Shown: one piece after another, positions 1-5,674 of the stretch | Layout of the letters: every line of letters starts with the position of its first letter | How positions within the stretch are numbered: position 1 is the first letter of the stretch | Source: Ignavibacteria bacterium UBA961 | GTDB taxonomy: Bacteria > Bacteroidota > Ignavibacteria > Kapaibacteriales > UBA961 | Direction: 5' to 3' | Length of the DNA: 9,827 nucleotides | NCBI GenBank assembly: GCA_002293005.1 | Contig: DBCJ01000063.1 | Coordinates: forward strand, 1 to 9,827 | Made by a program: the position numbers and the translations under genes | The notes under the pieces: model-generated | Database searches by the model: none | Seen by the model: the letters and a program-made list of their open reading frames with translations, nothing else | Told to the model about the DNA's origin: nothing

Positions 1-357
1 GGCTACGGACTTATTGCCCATATTGCGAATCGCATGTGCGCTTGGACCAATGAAGGTGATGCCGATCTCGGCGCAAATCTCTGCGAAGGTGTCATTCTCG
101 GCTAGGAAACCATAGCCAGGATGAATGGCATCGGCTCCAGTGATTTGTGCTGCGGTGATGATGGCGGGAATGTGGAGATAGCTTTCGCGTCCTGATGCTG
201 GACCAATGCAGACTGCTTCATCGGCGAAACGGACATGGAGCGATGTTTTGTCTGCAACGGAATACACAGCAACCGTTTTGATGCCCAATTCTTTACATGC
301 GCGAATGACACGCAATGCAATTTCGCCGCGATTGGCTATTAAGACTTTTTGTATCAT
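1..357 (-). CDS. accC: Biotin carboxylase subunit of acetyl-CoA carboxylase, N-terminal part (cut by left edge)
   Basis: This is the first 119 residues of the biotin carboxylase subunit, which uses ATP and bicarbonate to carboxylate biotin on AccB in the first half of the acetyl-CoA carboxylase reaction (cytosol, fatty-acid synthesis). The visible part is the biotin-carboxylase N-terminal domain: [19 protein letters not shown] at residues 7-25, [12 protein letters not shown] at 77-88 and [15 protein letters not shown] at 102-116. Lys116 falls at the position of the ATP-binding lysine of the E. coli enzyme. The ATP-grasp core and C-terminal domain lie outside the window. The start is ATG at 357-355, which matches the family N-terminus ([12 protein letters not shown]). 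No good Shine-Dalgarno sequence precedes it. It follows accB after 48 bases on the same strand, the usual accB-accC order; that gap holds only a weak 6-bp hairpin. Identification is firm from family resemblance. Confidence 0.97.
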   Translation of the reverse strand, partial: MIQKVLIANRGEIALRVIRACKELGIKTVAVYSVADKTSLHVRFADEAVCIGPASGRESYLHIPAIITAAQITGADAIHPGYGFLAENDTFAEICAEIGITFIGPSAHAIRNMGNKSVA

Positions 358-405
358 GATTTCGGAGTGTATCGTGGAAGAATACATTCCCAATGAATGG
401 AATGC

Positions 406-879
406 TTAATCAGGCTTGACAATGAACAAAGGTTGATTATACTCAACCGGCTGGGCATTATTTGCAAGAATGCTCACAATGGTGCCTGAAACATCGCTTT
501 CAATTTCATTCATGAGTTTCATCGCTTCAACGATGCAAAGCGTTTGACCCGCACTCACGCGTGATCCAACTTGCACGAATGCAGGCGCATCAGGTGATGG
601 AGAGCCATAGAATGTGCCGACAATCGGGGAGAGAATCGTATGAGTGTTTTCATCGGCCACAGGCGCACTTGCAGGCATCGCTTGTGCAGGTGCAGGTTGT
701 GTGTCCACACCATGTGCCGGAACATGCGCATGTGCGACGGGTGCTGCCACTTGAGTGACAACTTGATCAGGACCACGCTTTGAAACGGATATGGAAGCGC
801 CTTCTTCCTCAATCATGAGTTCGGTGGCTGAACTGGCATCAAAAATTGCCAATAATTCTTTCAGGTATTGTAAATCCAT
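406..879 (-). CDS. accB: Biotin carboxyl carrier protein of acetyl-CoA carboxylase
   Basis: AccB carries biotin between the carboxylase (AccC) and carboxyltransferase (AccA/AccD) active sites. The 157-residue length is normal for the family. Residues 1-36 form the N-terminal region beginning [10 protein letters not shown]. Residues 40-78 are an Ala/Pro/His-rich flexible hinge. Residues 81-157 are the biotinyl/lipoyl domain, with the biotinylation motif EAMKLM at 118-123 (Lys121 is the expected biotinylated residue). The bacterial AccB 'thumb' is visible as [10 protein letters not shown] at 93-102, which separates it from simple lipoyl domains. The ATG at 879-877 has a clear Shine-Dalgarno, GGAGAAG, six bases upstream. 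It sits 78 bases downstream of efp, a gap containing a terminator-like hairpin, and 48 bases upstream of accC. efp-accB-accC is a widespread bacterial gene order. Confidence 0.98.
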   Translation of the reverse strand: MDLQYLKELLAIFDASSATELMIEEEGASISVSKRGPDQVVTQVAAPVAHAHVPAHGVDTQPAPAQAMPASAPVADENTHTILSPIVGTFYGSPSPDAPAFVQVGSRVSAGQTLCIVEAMKLMNEIESDVSGTIVSILANNAQPVEYNQPLFIVKPD

Positions 880-885
880 GTTTTT

Positions 886-892
886 CTTCTCC
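886..892 (-). promoter_or_regulatory. Ribosome binding site of accB
   Basis: GGAGAAG read on the minus strand lies six bases before the accB ATG. It is one of the few strong Shine-Dalgarno sequences in the window; accC and the permease gene lack one, and efp has at most a weak GGATGG. It is separated from the upstream terminator-like hairpin by only about ten bases. Confidence 0.75.
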
Positions 893-902
893 GGTGATAA
901 TG

Positions 903-939
903 AAAAAGCGTGTCACTGACATCATCAGCAGACACGCTT
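903..939 (-). terminator. Terminator-like hairpin between efp and accB
   Basis: On the minus strand the arms AAGCGTGTC and GACACGCTT form a perfect 9-bp stem (plus-strand 931-939 with 906-914). A possible inner 4-bp stem, CTGA/TCAG, caps it. The downstream arm runs straight into a T-rich tail (TTTTTC). This is the shape of a Rho-independent terminator for efp. Only about 23 bases separate its tail from the accB ATG, too little for a separate promoter, so it probably acts as a partial terminator (attenuator) or an RNA-processing or stability hairpin. The plus strand has no T-run after the hairpin, so its direction is minus. Confidence 0.75.
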
Positions 940-957
940 CATGGGAAGTGTCTGTGA

Positions 958-1521
958 TTATTCTTTTACGCGTTCAACATATTCGCCATTACGAGTATCA
1001 ATGCGGAGCATGTCTCCCTCATTAACGAAAATGGGAACTTGAATGGTTGCACCTGTTTCAACGGTTGCAGGCTTGAGAACATTGGTTGCAGTATCTCCAC
1101 GCACGCCTGGTTCGGTTTGTGTAACGCGTAAATGCACATGCGGAGGCAATTCAACGGATAAAACAGTTGTTTCATCAGATGTTAATTGGACCTCTTGATT
1201 TTCTTTCATCAATTTTGCAGCATTTCCAACAATATTGGCATCAACGGGAATTTGATCATAGGTATTCACATCCATGAATACATATGATTCACCATCACGA
1301 TATAAATATTGATAGTCATTGCGTTCAACTCTCACGAATTCAATGGTTTCACCGGAACGATAGCGATTCTCAAGCAATTTTCCATTGCGAAGCACACGGA
1401 GTTTCACTTGATAAAATGCACGGAGATTTCCGGGAGTACGATGCTCACTTTCCAATACTTGACATAATTCGCCATTGTATTTCAAAAAAGCTCCAACTCG
1501 TAAATCGGCTGTGGTTGCCAT
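958..1521 (-). CDS. efp: Translation elongation factor P, variant with Asn at the tip of the domain I loop
   Basis: EF-P binds between the ribosomal P and E sites and rescues ribosomes stalled on consecutive prolines. The 187-residue length is standard. Domain I covers about residues 1-65, domain II (OB fold) about 66-130 with YQYLYRDGESYVFMD near 70-84, and domain III about 130-187 with the signature TEPGVRGDTATNVLKPATVETG and the ending DTRNGEYVERVKE. The loop that reaches the peptidyl-transferase centre reads HRTPGNLRAFYQ at 27-38. Where E. coli has the beta-lysylated Lys34 (PGKG), this protein has Asn32. From memory this TPGNLRAFYQ form is seen in Chlorobi-type EF-Ps, so it is probably a lineage trait and not damage. 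The ATG at 1521-1519 has at most a weak GGATGG upstream. tRNA-Cys ends 46 bases before it with no evident promoter between, so co-transcription is likely. Confidence 0.97.
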   Translation of the reverse strand: MATTADLRVGAFLKYNGELCQVLESEHRTPGNLRAFYQVKLRVLRNGKLLENRYRSGETIEFVRVERNDYQYLYRDGESYVFMDVNTYDQIPVDANIVGNAAKLMKENQEVQLTSDETTVLSVELPPHVHLRVTQTEPGVRGDTATNVLKPATVETGATIQVPIFVNEGDMLRIDTRNGEYVERVKE

Positions 1522-1567
1522 ATACCATCCAAATTGTGAGAAAGTGTAGGGATTTCCCTGAATCTTG

Positions 1568-1638
1568 AGGTCTCGAGCGGATTCGAACCGCTGTAGGGGC
1601 TTTTGCAGAGCCCTGCCCAGCCACTAGGCGACGAGACC
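1568..1638 (-). tRNA. tRNA-Cys (anticodon GCA)
   Basis: The minus strand folds into a complete 71-base cloverleaf. The acceptor stem is GGTCTCG/CGAGACC (perfect 7 bp). The D stem is GCC/GGC. The anticodon stem is GGGCT/AGCCC around the loop CTGCAAA, giving anticodon GCA. The variable loop is 4 bases, and the T arm is AGCGG-TTCGAAT-CCGCT. The discriminator base is U73, the identity element of tRNA-Cys. CCA is not encoded; CAA follows the discriminator. It lies 46 bases upstream of efp on the same strand, so processing of a longer tRNA-efp transcript is plausible. A promoter candidate lies 40 bases upstream of its 5' end. Confidence 0.97.
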
Positions 1639-1678
1639 GGCTTCATCGATAACGACTTTGGTCGCAAATGATGAGTTG

Positions 1679-1709
1679 CAAAAATACCATTGTATGCTCG
1701 GAATACCAA
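1679..1709 (-). promoter_or_regulatory. Bacteroidota-type promoter candidate for tRNA-Cys-efp
   Basis: On the minus strand, TTG (plus 1707-1709), then 20 bases, then TATTTTTG (plus 1679-1686). This matches the known Bacteroidota housekeeping promoter pattern of a TTG/TTTG element near -33 and TAnnTTTG near -7, spaced about 19-21 bases. Transcription would start roughly 30-35 bases before the tRNA 5' end. No reasonable TTGACA/TATAAT pair was found in the same stretch. Confidence 0.55.
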
Positions 1710-1767
1710 GCAGAAATACCAATGTGGAAAAGATAGGGCTTGAAAACAGAAAAGATATGAAAGTCGA

Positions 1768-1797
1768 TTGTTGAAAGCTTGGCTCTTCCTATTTTTG
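1768..1797 (+). promoter_or_regulatory. Bacteroidota-type promoter candidate for the APC permease
   Basis: TTG at 1768-1770, a 19-base spacer, and TATTTTTG at 1790-1797 match the TTG-N19-21-TAnnTTTG pattern. The predicted start of transcription near 1804 gives a leader of about 44 bases to the permease ATG. A TATACT sequence at 1825-1830 also resembles a -10 box but has no -35 partner at normal spacing. Confidence 0.55.
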
Positions 1798-1847
1798 CGC
1801 ACACAAAGCCAATTATTGGCTGATTATACTGAAGATGTTTTACAATC

Positions 1848-3332
1848 ATGGACCTCAATATGGCTTCTTCGAATCCTTTGTTTTTGACAAAACCTTTAGA
1901 ACAATTGCAAAAAGAGGCAAGTGGTGAAGGCGAGGGTCATACACTCAAACGTACTTTGGGTCCGCTGAGTTTGGTATTGCTTGGCATTGGAGCAATTATC
2001 GGAGCCGGACTTTTTTCGCTCACTGGCATTGCAGCCGCTAATAATGCGGGTCCTGCAGTTACGATATCCTTCATGGTTGCGGCTGTGGGTTGTGCTTTTG
2101 CCGGACTCTGCTATGCTGAATTTGCTTCAATGATTCCGATTGCGGGGTCTGCATATACATATTCCTATGCAACTATGGGCGAATTGCTCGCTTGGACCAT
2201 CGGTTGGGATTTGGTATTGGAATATGCTGTGGGAGCAGCCACAGTAGCCATTAGTTGGTCACGATATCTCGTTAAATTGCTTGGTATTTTTGAGGTTGGT
2301 CTTCCACATCAATTTTTGATGTCGCCTTGGGATCCGCCATATATAGGACCGGATGGACTGGCTGTTACCGGCATTATCAATCTTCCCGCGGTTTTTATTA
2401 CAGTGATGATGTCATTGCTCCTGATTCGCGGTACCGAAGAATCAGCAAAAATGAATGCTGTCGTTGTATTTCTGAAAGTTGCCGTTGTTTTGGTTTTTAT
2501 TGGTCTTGGATGGGCATATATCGACCCCGCAAATTATACTCCATATATTCCTGAAAATACTGGTGTCTATCAGCATTTCGGATGGTCGGGAATTGTGACA
2601 GGCGCTGCTGTTGTGTTTTTTGCATTCATTGGTTTTGATGCAGTCTCCACCGCCGCTCAAGAGGCCAAAAATCCGCAAAGGGATATGCCGATTGGAATAT
2701 TGGGGTCGCTTGTAATTTGTACTGTTCTCTATGTTTTGTTCGCACATGTGATGACAGGTCTTGAGAACTATAAAAACTTCGCCGGAGAGGCAGCACCTGT
2801 TGCTTTGGCAATCATGAAGACTCCCTATACATGGCTTCAAACGGCTATTATCGTTGCGATTCTCGCGGGATATTCTTCCGTGATCTTGGTGATGTTGCTT
2901 GGTCAATCTCGTGTTTTCTTCTCCATGAGTAAGGATGGTTTATTGCCAAGTATTTTTTCAGCCGTGCATCCAAGATTCCTCACTCCGTATAAATCAAATC
3001 TGTTCTTCATGGGATTTGTATCACTTTTTGCAGCATTTGTGCCTGTGACTGTTGTGGGTGAGATGACAAGTATCGGTACGCTCTTTGCATTCATTTTGGT
3101 TTGTTTTGGAATTATCGTGATGCGCAGAACTCATCCTAATGTTCCTCGTGCATTCAAGACTCCGCTTGTACCATTGGTTCCGGCGCTTGGAATTGCAACA
3201 TGTTTTTATATGATGTATTCTTTACCATTTGATACATGGCTTCGACTCATCATCTGGATGGCAATCGGTTTTGTTTTGTACTTTGCTTATGGCGCAAAGC
3301 ATTCAAAGCTTCGCAAAGCAGCCATGGGTTGA
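1848..3332 (+). CDS. Amino-acid permease of the APC superfamily (cationic amino acid transporter type)
   Basis: An inner-membrane amino-acid transporter of 494 residues, highly hydrophobic, with about twelve membrane segments. Family signatures are GIGAIIGAGLF at 46-56 (the unwound TM1 substrate site of the APC fold), FIGFDAVSTAAQEAKNPQRDMPIGI at 260-284 (TM6 and the following loop) and GQSRVFFSMSKDGLLP at 352-367. The N-terminal stretch FLTKPLEQLQ followed by HTLKRTLGPLSLVLLGIGAI resembles YfnA/CAT-type permeases, which move basic or branched amino acids or polyamines. The substrate cannot be read from the sequence. The start is uncertain: ATG at 1848 or ATG at 1860, neither with a good Shine-Dalgarno. 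It is the only gene between a promoter candidate and a strong terminator at 3353-3385, so it is probably monocistronic apart from read-through. Confidence 0.9.
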   Translation: MDLNMASSNPLFLTKPLEQLQKEASGEGEGHTLKRTLGPLSLVLLGIGAIIGAGLFSLTGIAAANNAGPAVTISFMVAAVGCAFAGLCYAEFASMIPIAGSAYTYSYATMGELLAWTIGWDLVLEYAVGAATVAISWSRYLVKLLGIFEVGLPHQFLMSPWDPPYIGPDGLAVTGIINLPAVFITVMMSLLLIRGTEESAKMNAVVVFLKVAVVLVFIGLGWAYIDPANYTPYIPENTGVYQHFGWSGIVTGAAVVFFAFIGFDAVSTAAQEAKNPQRDMPIGILGSLVICTVLYVLFAHVMTGLENYKNFAGEAAPVALAIMKTPYTWLQTAIIVAILAGYSSVILVMLLGQSRVFFSMSKDGLLPSIFSAVHPRFLTPYKSNLFFMGFVSLFAAFVPVTVVGEMTSIGTLFAFILVCFGIIVMRRTHPNVPRAFKTPLVPLVPALGIATCFYMMYSLPFDTWLRLIIWMAIGFVLYFAYGAKHSKLRKAAMG

Positions 3333-3352
3333 TAACAGTATCGTAGATTTTC

Positions 3353-3385
3353 AAAGGTCAAGGGAATATTCCTTGGCCTTTTTTT
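3353..3385 (+). terminator. Rho-independent terminator after the permease gene
   Basis: The arms AAAGGTCAAGG (3353-3363) and CCTTGGCCTTT (3371-3381) form an 11-bp stem with one G·U pair, closed by GAATATT. The right arm merges into a run of seven T (3379-3385). It ends 12 bases before the methyltransferase ATG at 3398. Confidence 0.9.
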
Positions 3386-3387
3386 AT

Positions 3388-3391
3388 GGAG
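3388..3391 (+). promoter_or_regulatory. Ribosome binding site that sets the methyltransferase start
   Basis: GGAG lies six bases before the ATG at 3398. It also lies inside the coding sequence that would result from the alternative in-frame ATG at 3386, which directly abuts the terminator T-run and has no Shine-Dalgarno. This favours 3398. Confidence 0.7.
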
Positions 3392-3397
3392 TGTACA

Positions 3398-4201
3398 ATG
3401 TCTGATTTCAATCCAAATGCGTATTGGGAAGAGAGATTGACAAAAGATATCGGCCTGCACAGAGTTGGACATCTTGCATATGGCAAGGCATTCAATCGGG
3501 CTTTATATGCAATTAGAAGACATGTGTTCAATACTGTTCGACAGCAATATCTACCGGATATCTCTGAAAAGTCGATTCTCGATTGTGGGAGTGGAACGGG
3601 ATTTTATCTGAATTTGTGGAATAGACTTAGTCCTAAATCTCTCTCCGGACTTGATTTTACGGAAGCATCAGTGGAATTCTGTGCTCGGCGTTTTCCGCAT
3701 CTTTCGATCTATCATGCCGATATCACGAATGCTGATTCAATGAACGTGATTCCGGATCAATCTCAGGATGTGATTTCGATTTTTGATGTATTGTTTCATG
3801 TGACGGATGATCAAAAATATGCGAGTGCATTACATGAACTTGGTAGAATCATGAAGGATGATGGCATTCTTTTGTATTCTGACAATGTGCCAAGACATGG
3901 CACAAAAAGGGAAAGACATATAGTGCATCGGTCGAAGGAAGATGTATATACGCTATTGAAGAATGCCGGATTTGAAGTAATGGAGCGAAAGCCGATGTTT
4001 TACTTGATGGGATATCCCATTGATATGAAATCCAGTCTGCCCGGAAAGTTGTGGAATCTTTTCATGTATCCTGTTCGAAAGAGTGAAATCATGGGAATGA
4101 TCTATGCATCTGTTCTGTATTTCCCTGAATTGTTTTGCATTTCCTTTTTCAAGGAAAGTCCCACGACGGAATTACTTATCTGCCGCAGAAATTCCCGATA
4201 A
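3398..4201 (+). CDS. Class I SAM-dependent methyltransferase, substrate unknown
   Basis: A cytosolic S-adenosylmethionine-dependent methyltransferase of 267 residues with a Rossmann-type core. Motif I is ILDCGSGTGFY at 60-70 (SAM-binding glycine loop). The acidic residue ending strand 2 is in LSGLDFTEASVEFC at 82-95. The motif II region is DVISIFDVLFHVTDD at 124-138, followed by a beta4/5 strand at DGILLYSDNV (155-164). The N-terminal part (PNAYWEERL then VGHLAYGKAFNRALYAIRR) resembles methyltransferases found in glycan or lipid pathways, but I cannot name a substrate. The C-terminal 70 residues are aromatic-rich (YLMGYPIDM, YASVLYFPELFCISFF) and may be a membrane-associating or substrate-binding cap. 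The gene is isolated: a terminator lies just upstream and a bidirectional terminator just downstream. The start at 3398 is chosen for its GGAG. Confidence 0.85.
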   Translation: MSDFNPNAYWEERLTKDIGLHRVGHLAYGKAFNRALYAIRRHVFNTVRQQYLPDISEKSILDCGSGTGFYLNLWNRLSPKSLSGLDFTEASVEFCARRFPHLSIYHADITNADSMNVIPDQSQDVISIFDVLFHVTDDQKYASALHELGRIMKDDGILLYSDNVPRHGTKRERHIVHRSKEDVYTLLKNAGFEVMERKPMFYLMGYPIDMKSSLPGKLWNLFMYPVRKSEIMGMIYASVLYFPELFCISFFKESPTTELLICRRNSR

Positions 4202-4205
4202 AAAA

Positions 4206-4229
4206 AAAGCCCGAATTGCTTCGGGCTTT
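4206..4229. terminator. Bidirectional terminator between the convergent methyltransferase and rpoD genes
   Basis: A perfect 10-bp stem (AAAGCCCGAA at 4206-4215 with TTCGGGCTTT at 4220-4229) closes a TTGC loop. A run of nine A precedes it, which on the minus strand gives a long T-run after the hairpin, so termination is strongest for rpoD. On the plus strand the tail is TTTGATTT. The two stop codons are only 31 bases apart and share this one hairpin. Confidence 0.93.
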
Positions 4230-4232
4230 GAT

Positions 4233-5093
4233 TTATCCAAGATAGGATCTGAGTGCTTTTGATCTGGAGGCATGTCGCAATCTGCGTATTGCCTTTTCTT
4301 TGATTTGTCTCACACGTTCGCGTGTAAGATTGAATTTTTCGCCGATTTCTTCCAGAGTGAGAGTAACTCCTTCGAGTCCGAAATACAGTTTGATGACTTC
4401 TGCTTCTCTTTGTGAAAGTGTGGTCAACACTTGCTGAACTTCCACGCGCAAAGATTCGCGCATCAATTCTGAATCTGGTGGTGGTTGCAAATCATTGGGA
4501 AGAATATCGAGGAGTCGATTGTCCTCGCCTTGTACAAATGGTGCATCCACAGAGAGATGTCTTCCGGAAATCTTTATGGTTTCCGAAATCTCTGCAACGC
4601 TCATGTCCAATTGTTCAGCAAGTTCCGAGGCAGTTGGTTCGCGCTCGAATGCTTGTTCAAGTTCACTGAATTTCTTACCGATTTTATTCAATGCACCCAC
4701 GCGATTGAGCGGGAGGCGAACGATACGGGATTGTTCTGCGAGTGCTTGAAGAATGGATTGTCTGATCCACCACACGGCATAAGAGATGAATTTGAATCCA
4801 CGAGTTTCATCGAAGCGTTTTGCAGCTTTGATCAATCCAAGATTTCCTTCATTGATGAGATCGCCGAGAGATAAACCCTGATTTTGATATTGCTTGGCAA
4901 CAGACACCACAAAGCGAAGATTGGCTTTCACCAAGCGCTCAAGTGCAAGTTCGCCCTCAAAACCACCTTTCTTGATCAATTTCGCGAGATCAATCTCATC
5001 ATCTCCCGTCAGAAGTTCTACTCTTCCGATTTCCTGAAGATATTTATCGAGCGATTGACTTTCGCGATTGGTATATTGTTTCGTAATTCTCAT
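4233..5093 (-). CDS. rpoD: Primary (housekeeping) RNA polymerase sigma factor, Bacteroidota type
   Basis: Directs RNA polymerase to housekeeping promoters. At 286 residues it is the short form typical of Bacteroidota/Chlorobiota primary sigmas, lacking region 1.1 and the non-conserved insert of E. coli RpoD. Region 1.2 is [17 protein letters not shown] (8-24). Region 2 is about 53-122, with [30 protein letters not shown] and [21 protein letters not shown] (-10 element recognition and melting). Region 3 is about 125-190, ending [17 protein letters not shown]. The region 3.2 finger is at about 191-210, and region 4 (about 220-278) carries the helix-turn-helix [28 protein letters not shown]. An unusual PPPD run sits in the finger at 204-207. 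The start is ATG at 5093, because the GTG at 5102 belongs to the Shine-Dalgarno. gatC lies 88 bases upstream on the same strand. Confidence 0.97.
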   Translation of the reverse strand: MRITKQYTNRESQSLDKYLQEIGRVELLTGDDEIDLAKLIKKGGFEGELALERLVKANLRFVVSVAKQYQNQGLSLGDLINEGNLGLIKAAKRFDETRGFKFISYAVWWIRQSILQALAEQSRIVRLPLNRVGALNKIGKKFSELEQAFEREPTASELAEQLDMSVAEISETIKISGRHLSVDAPFVQGEDNRLLDILPNDLQPPPDSELMRESLRVEVQQVLTTLSQREAEVIKLYFGLEGVTLTLEEIGEKFNLTRERVRQIKEKAIRRLRHASRSKALRSYLG

Positions 5094-5099
5094 TCGCAG

Positions 5100-5104
5100 C
5101 ACCT
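5100..5104 (-). promoter_or_regulatory. Ribosome binding site that sets the rpoD start
   Basis: AGGTG on the minus strand, six bases before the ATG at 5093. It overlaps the in-frame GTG at 5102 that would otherwise extend the protein by three residues. The family N-terminus (MR-ITK..TNRES) also favours the ATG. Confidence 0.7.
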
Positions 5105-5122
5105 GAAAATTGCGATGATTCG

Positions 5123-5130
5123 CAAGTATA
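5123..5130 (-). promoter_or_regulatory. Weak promoter candidate for rpoD
   Basis: TATACTTG on the minus strand is one base away from TAnnTTTG and is followed by CG, as at the permease promoter. No TTG is found 19-21 bases upstream. It would give rpoD a leader of roughly 20-25 bases. Co-transcription with gatC is an alternative. Confidence 0.25.
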
Positions 5131-5155
5131 TGAAAGTATGGCCAAAACGATTTGT

Positions 5156-5180
5156 AACGGTCTATATTGTATAAGCCGTT
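5156..5180 (-). other. Hairpin just after the gatC stop codon
   Basis: AACGG (5156-5160) and CCGTT (5176-5180) pair, with an inner TATA/TATA stem around TTG and one imperfect step. It starts one base after the gatC stop codon. No T-run follows on the minus strand, so it is a weak terminator at best; it could be an mRNA end-stabilising structure. Confidence 0.35.
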
Positions 5181-5181
5181 A

Positions 5182-5481
5182 TTATTCCATCACTTTCGGA
5201 ACTTTAAAAAATGTTTCATTTTTGTTTGGAGCATTTTCGAGCGCCTGCTTCACACTCAAGGATTCGCTTGAAATATCATCGCGAAACACATTGGGAAGGT
5301 CAAGAACATGAGACATTGGCTCTACTCCATTCAAATCCAAAGTATTGATTGCTTCGATTGCATGAACAATAGTGGCAAATTCATGCGTAAAAGCATCAAT
5401 TTCGGTGTCAGTGAAGCTCAAACGAGAAAGTTCGGCTATTCTTTTTACCGTTTTTGAGTCTATTTCGCCATTTGAGTTCAT
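5182..5481 (-). CDS. gatC: Asp-tRNA(Asn)/Glu-tRNA(Gln) amidotransferase subunit C
   Basis: GatC is the small subunit of GatCAB, which converts misacylated Glu-tRNA(Gln) and/or Asp-tRNA(Asn) to the correct amide form. It wraps around GatA and GatB and stabilises the complex. The 99-residue length from ATG 5481 is typical. Family signatures are [17 protein letters not shown] at 7-23, [20 protein letters not shown] at 50-69 and [17 protein letters not shown] at 83-99. An in-frame GTG at 5526 would add 15 residues (MKYTVHFQYHILLDS) without counterpart in the family, so the ATG is preferred. No clear Shine-Dalgarno is seen at either start. gatA and gatB are not in the window. It is divergent from murA and upstream of rpoD on the same strand. 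Confidence 0.95.
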   Translation of the reverse strand: MNSNGEIDSKTVKRIAELSRLSFTDTEIDAFTHEFATIVHAIEAINTLDLNGVEPMSHVLDLPNVFRDDISSESLSVKQALENAPNKNETFFKVPKVME

Positions 5482-5543
5482 TGAGTCGAGCAAAATATGA
5501 TATTGGAAATGGACAGTATATTTCACATAAAATACACGGGGTG

Positions 5544-5551
5544 CAAAAATA
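5544..5551 (-). promoter_or_regulatory. Promoter -7 candidate for gatC
   Basis: TATTTTTG on the minus strand, followed by CA, identical to the core upstream of tRNA-Cys. It lies 62 bases before the gatC ATG. The partner element near -33 is not recognisable at 19-21 bases, so the call rests on the -7 element and its position in a divergent intergenic region. Confidence 0.4.
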
Positions 5552-5586
5552 CGAAAATTAGCTGAGGAAGCGATGTACTTTCTTGA

Positions 5587-5618
5587 TTTGTGCTTGAGTC
5601 GTGATTATCGTACTTTTG
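5587..5618 (+). promoter_or_regulatory. Bacteroidota-type promoter for murA
   Basis: TTTG at 5587-5590, exactly 20 bases, then TACTTTTG at 5611-5618: a full match to TTTG-N19-21-TAnnTTTG. The start of transcription would be near 5625, about 50 bases before the murA ATG at 5675. This also argues against an upstream in-frame ATG at 5573, which would lie before the promoter. Confidence 0.65.
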
Positions 5619-5674
5619 TGTGCCCTCCATCGGAGTTTGAAGAACAGACTTCCTTTTGCAGCATAGAGAGAAAT

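Noticed and set aside
384..403. Small inverted repeat CATTCC/GGAATG between accB and accC
   Set aside because: Six base pairs with an eight-base loop and no T-run. Too weak to call a terminator.
1548..1559. AGGG-AAAT-CCCT mini-hairpin between tRNA-Cys and efp
   Set aside because: Only four base pairs and no T-run; no reason to think it functions.
1482..1802. 106-residue minus-strand open frame across the tRNA-Cys gene
   Set aside because: It runs through a complete tRNA and into the start of efp, with no recognisable protein features.
1825..1830. TATACT as a sigma70 -10 box for the permease
   Set aside because: The only upstream TTG-like hexamer (TTGCGC, 1795-1800) is 24 bases away, far from the normal 17. 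The TATTTTTG site is a better candidate.
2442..2906. 154-residue open frame antisense to the permease gene
   Set aside because: It is a shadow of a strongly conserved permease coding sequence. Its translation is rich in Cys, His and Asn, shows no domain, and has no Shine-Dalgarno.
5573..5674. N-terminal extension of murA by 34 residues
   Set aside because: The extension (beginning MYFLDLCLSR) has no counterpart in MurA, lacks a Shine-Dalgarno, and would lie before and across the promoter candidate at 5587-5618.
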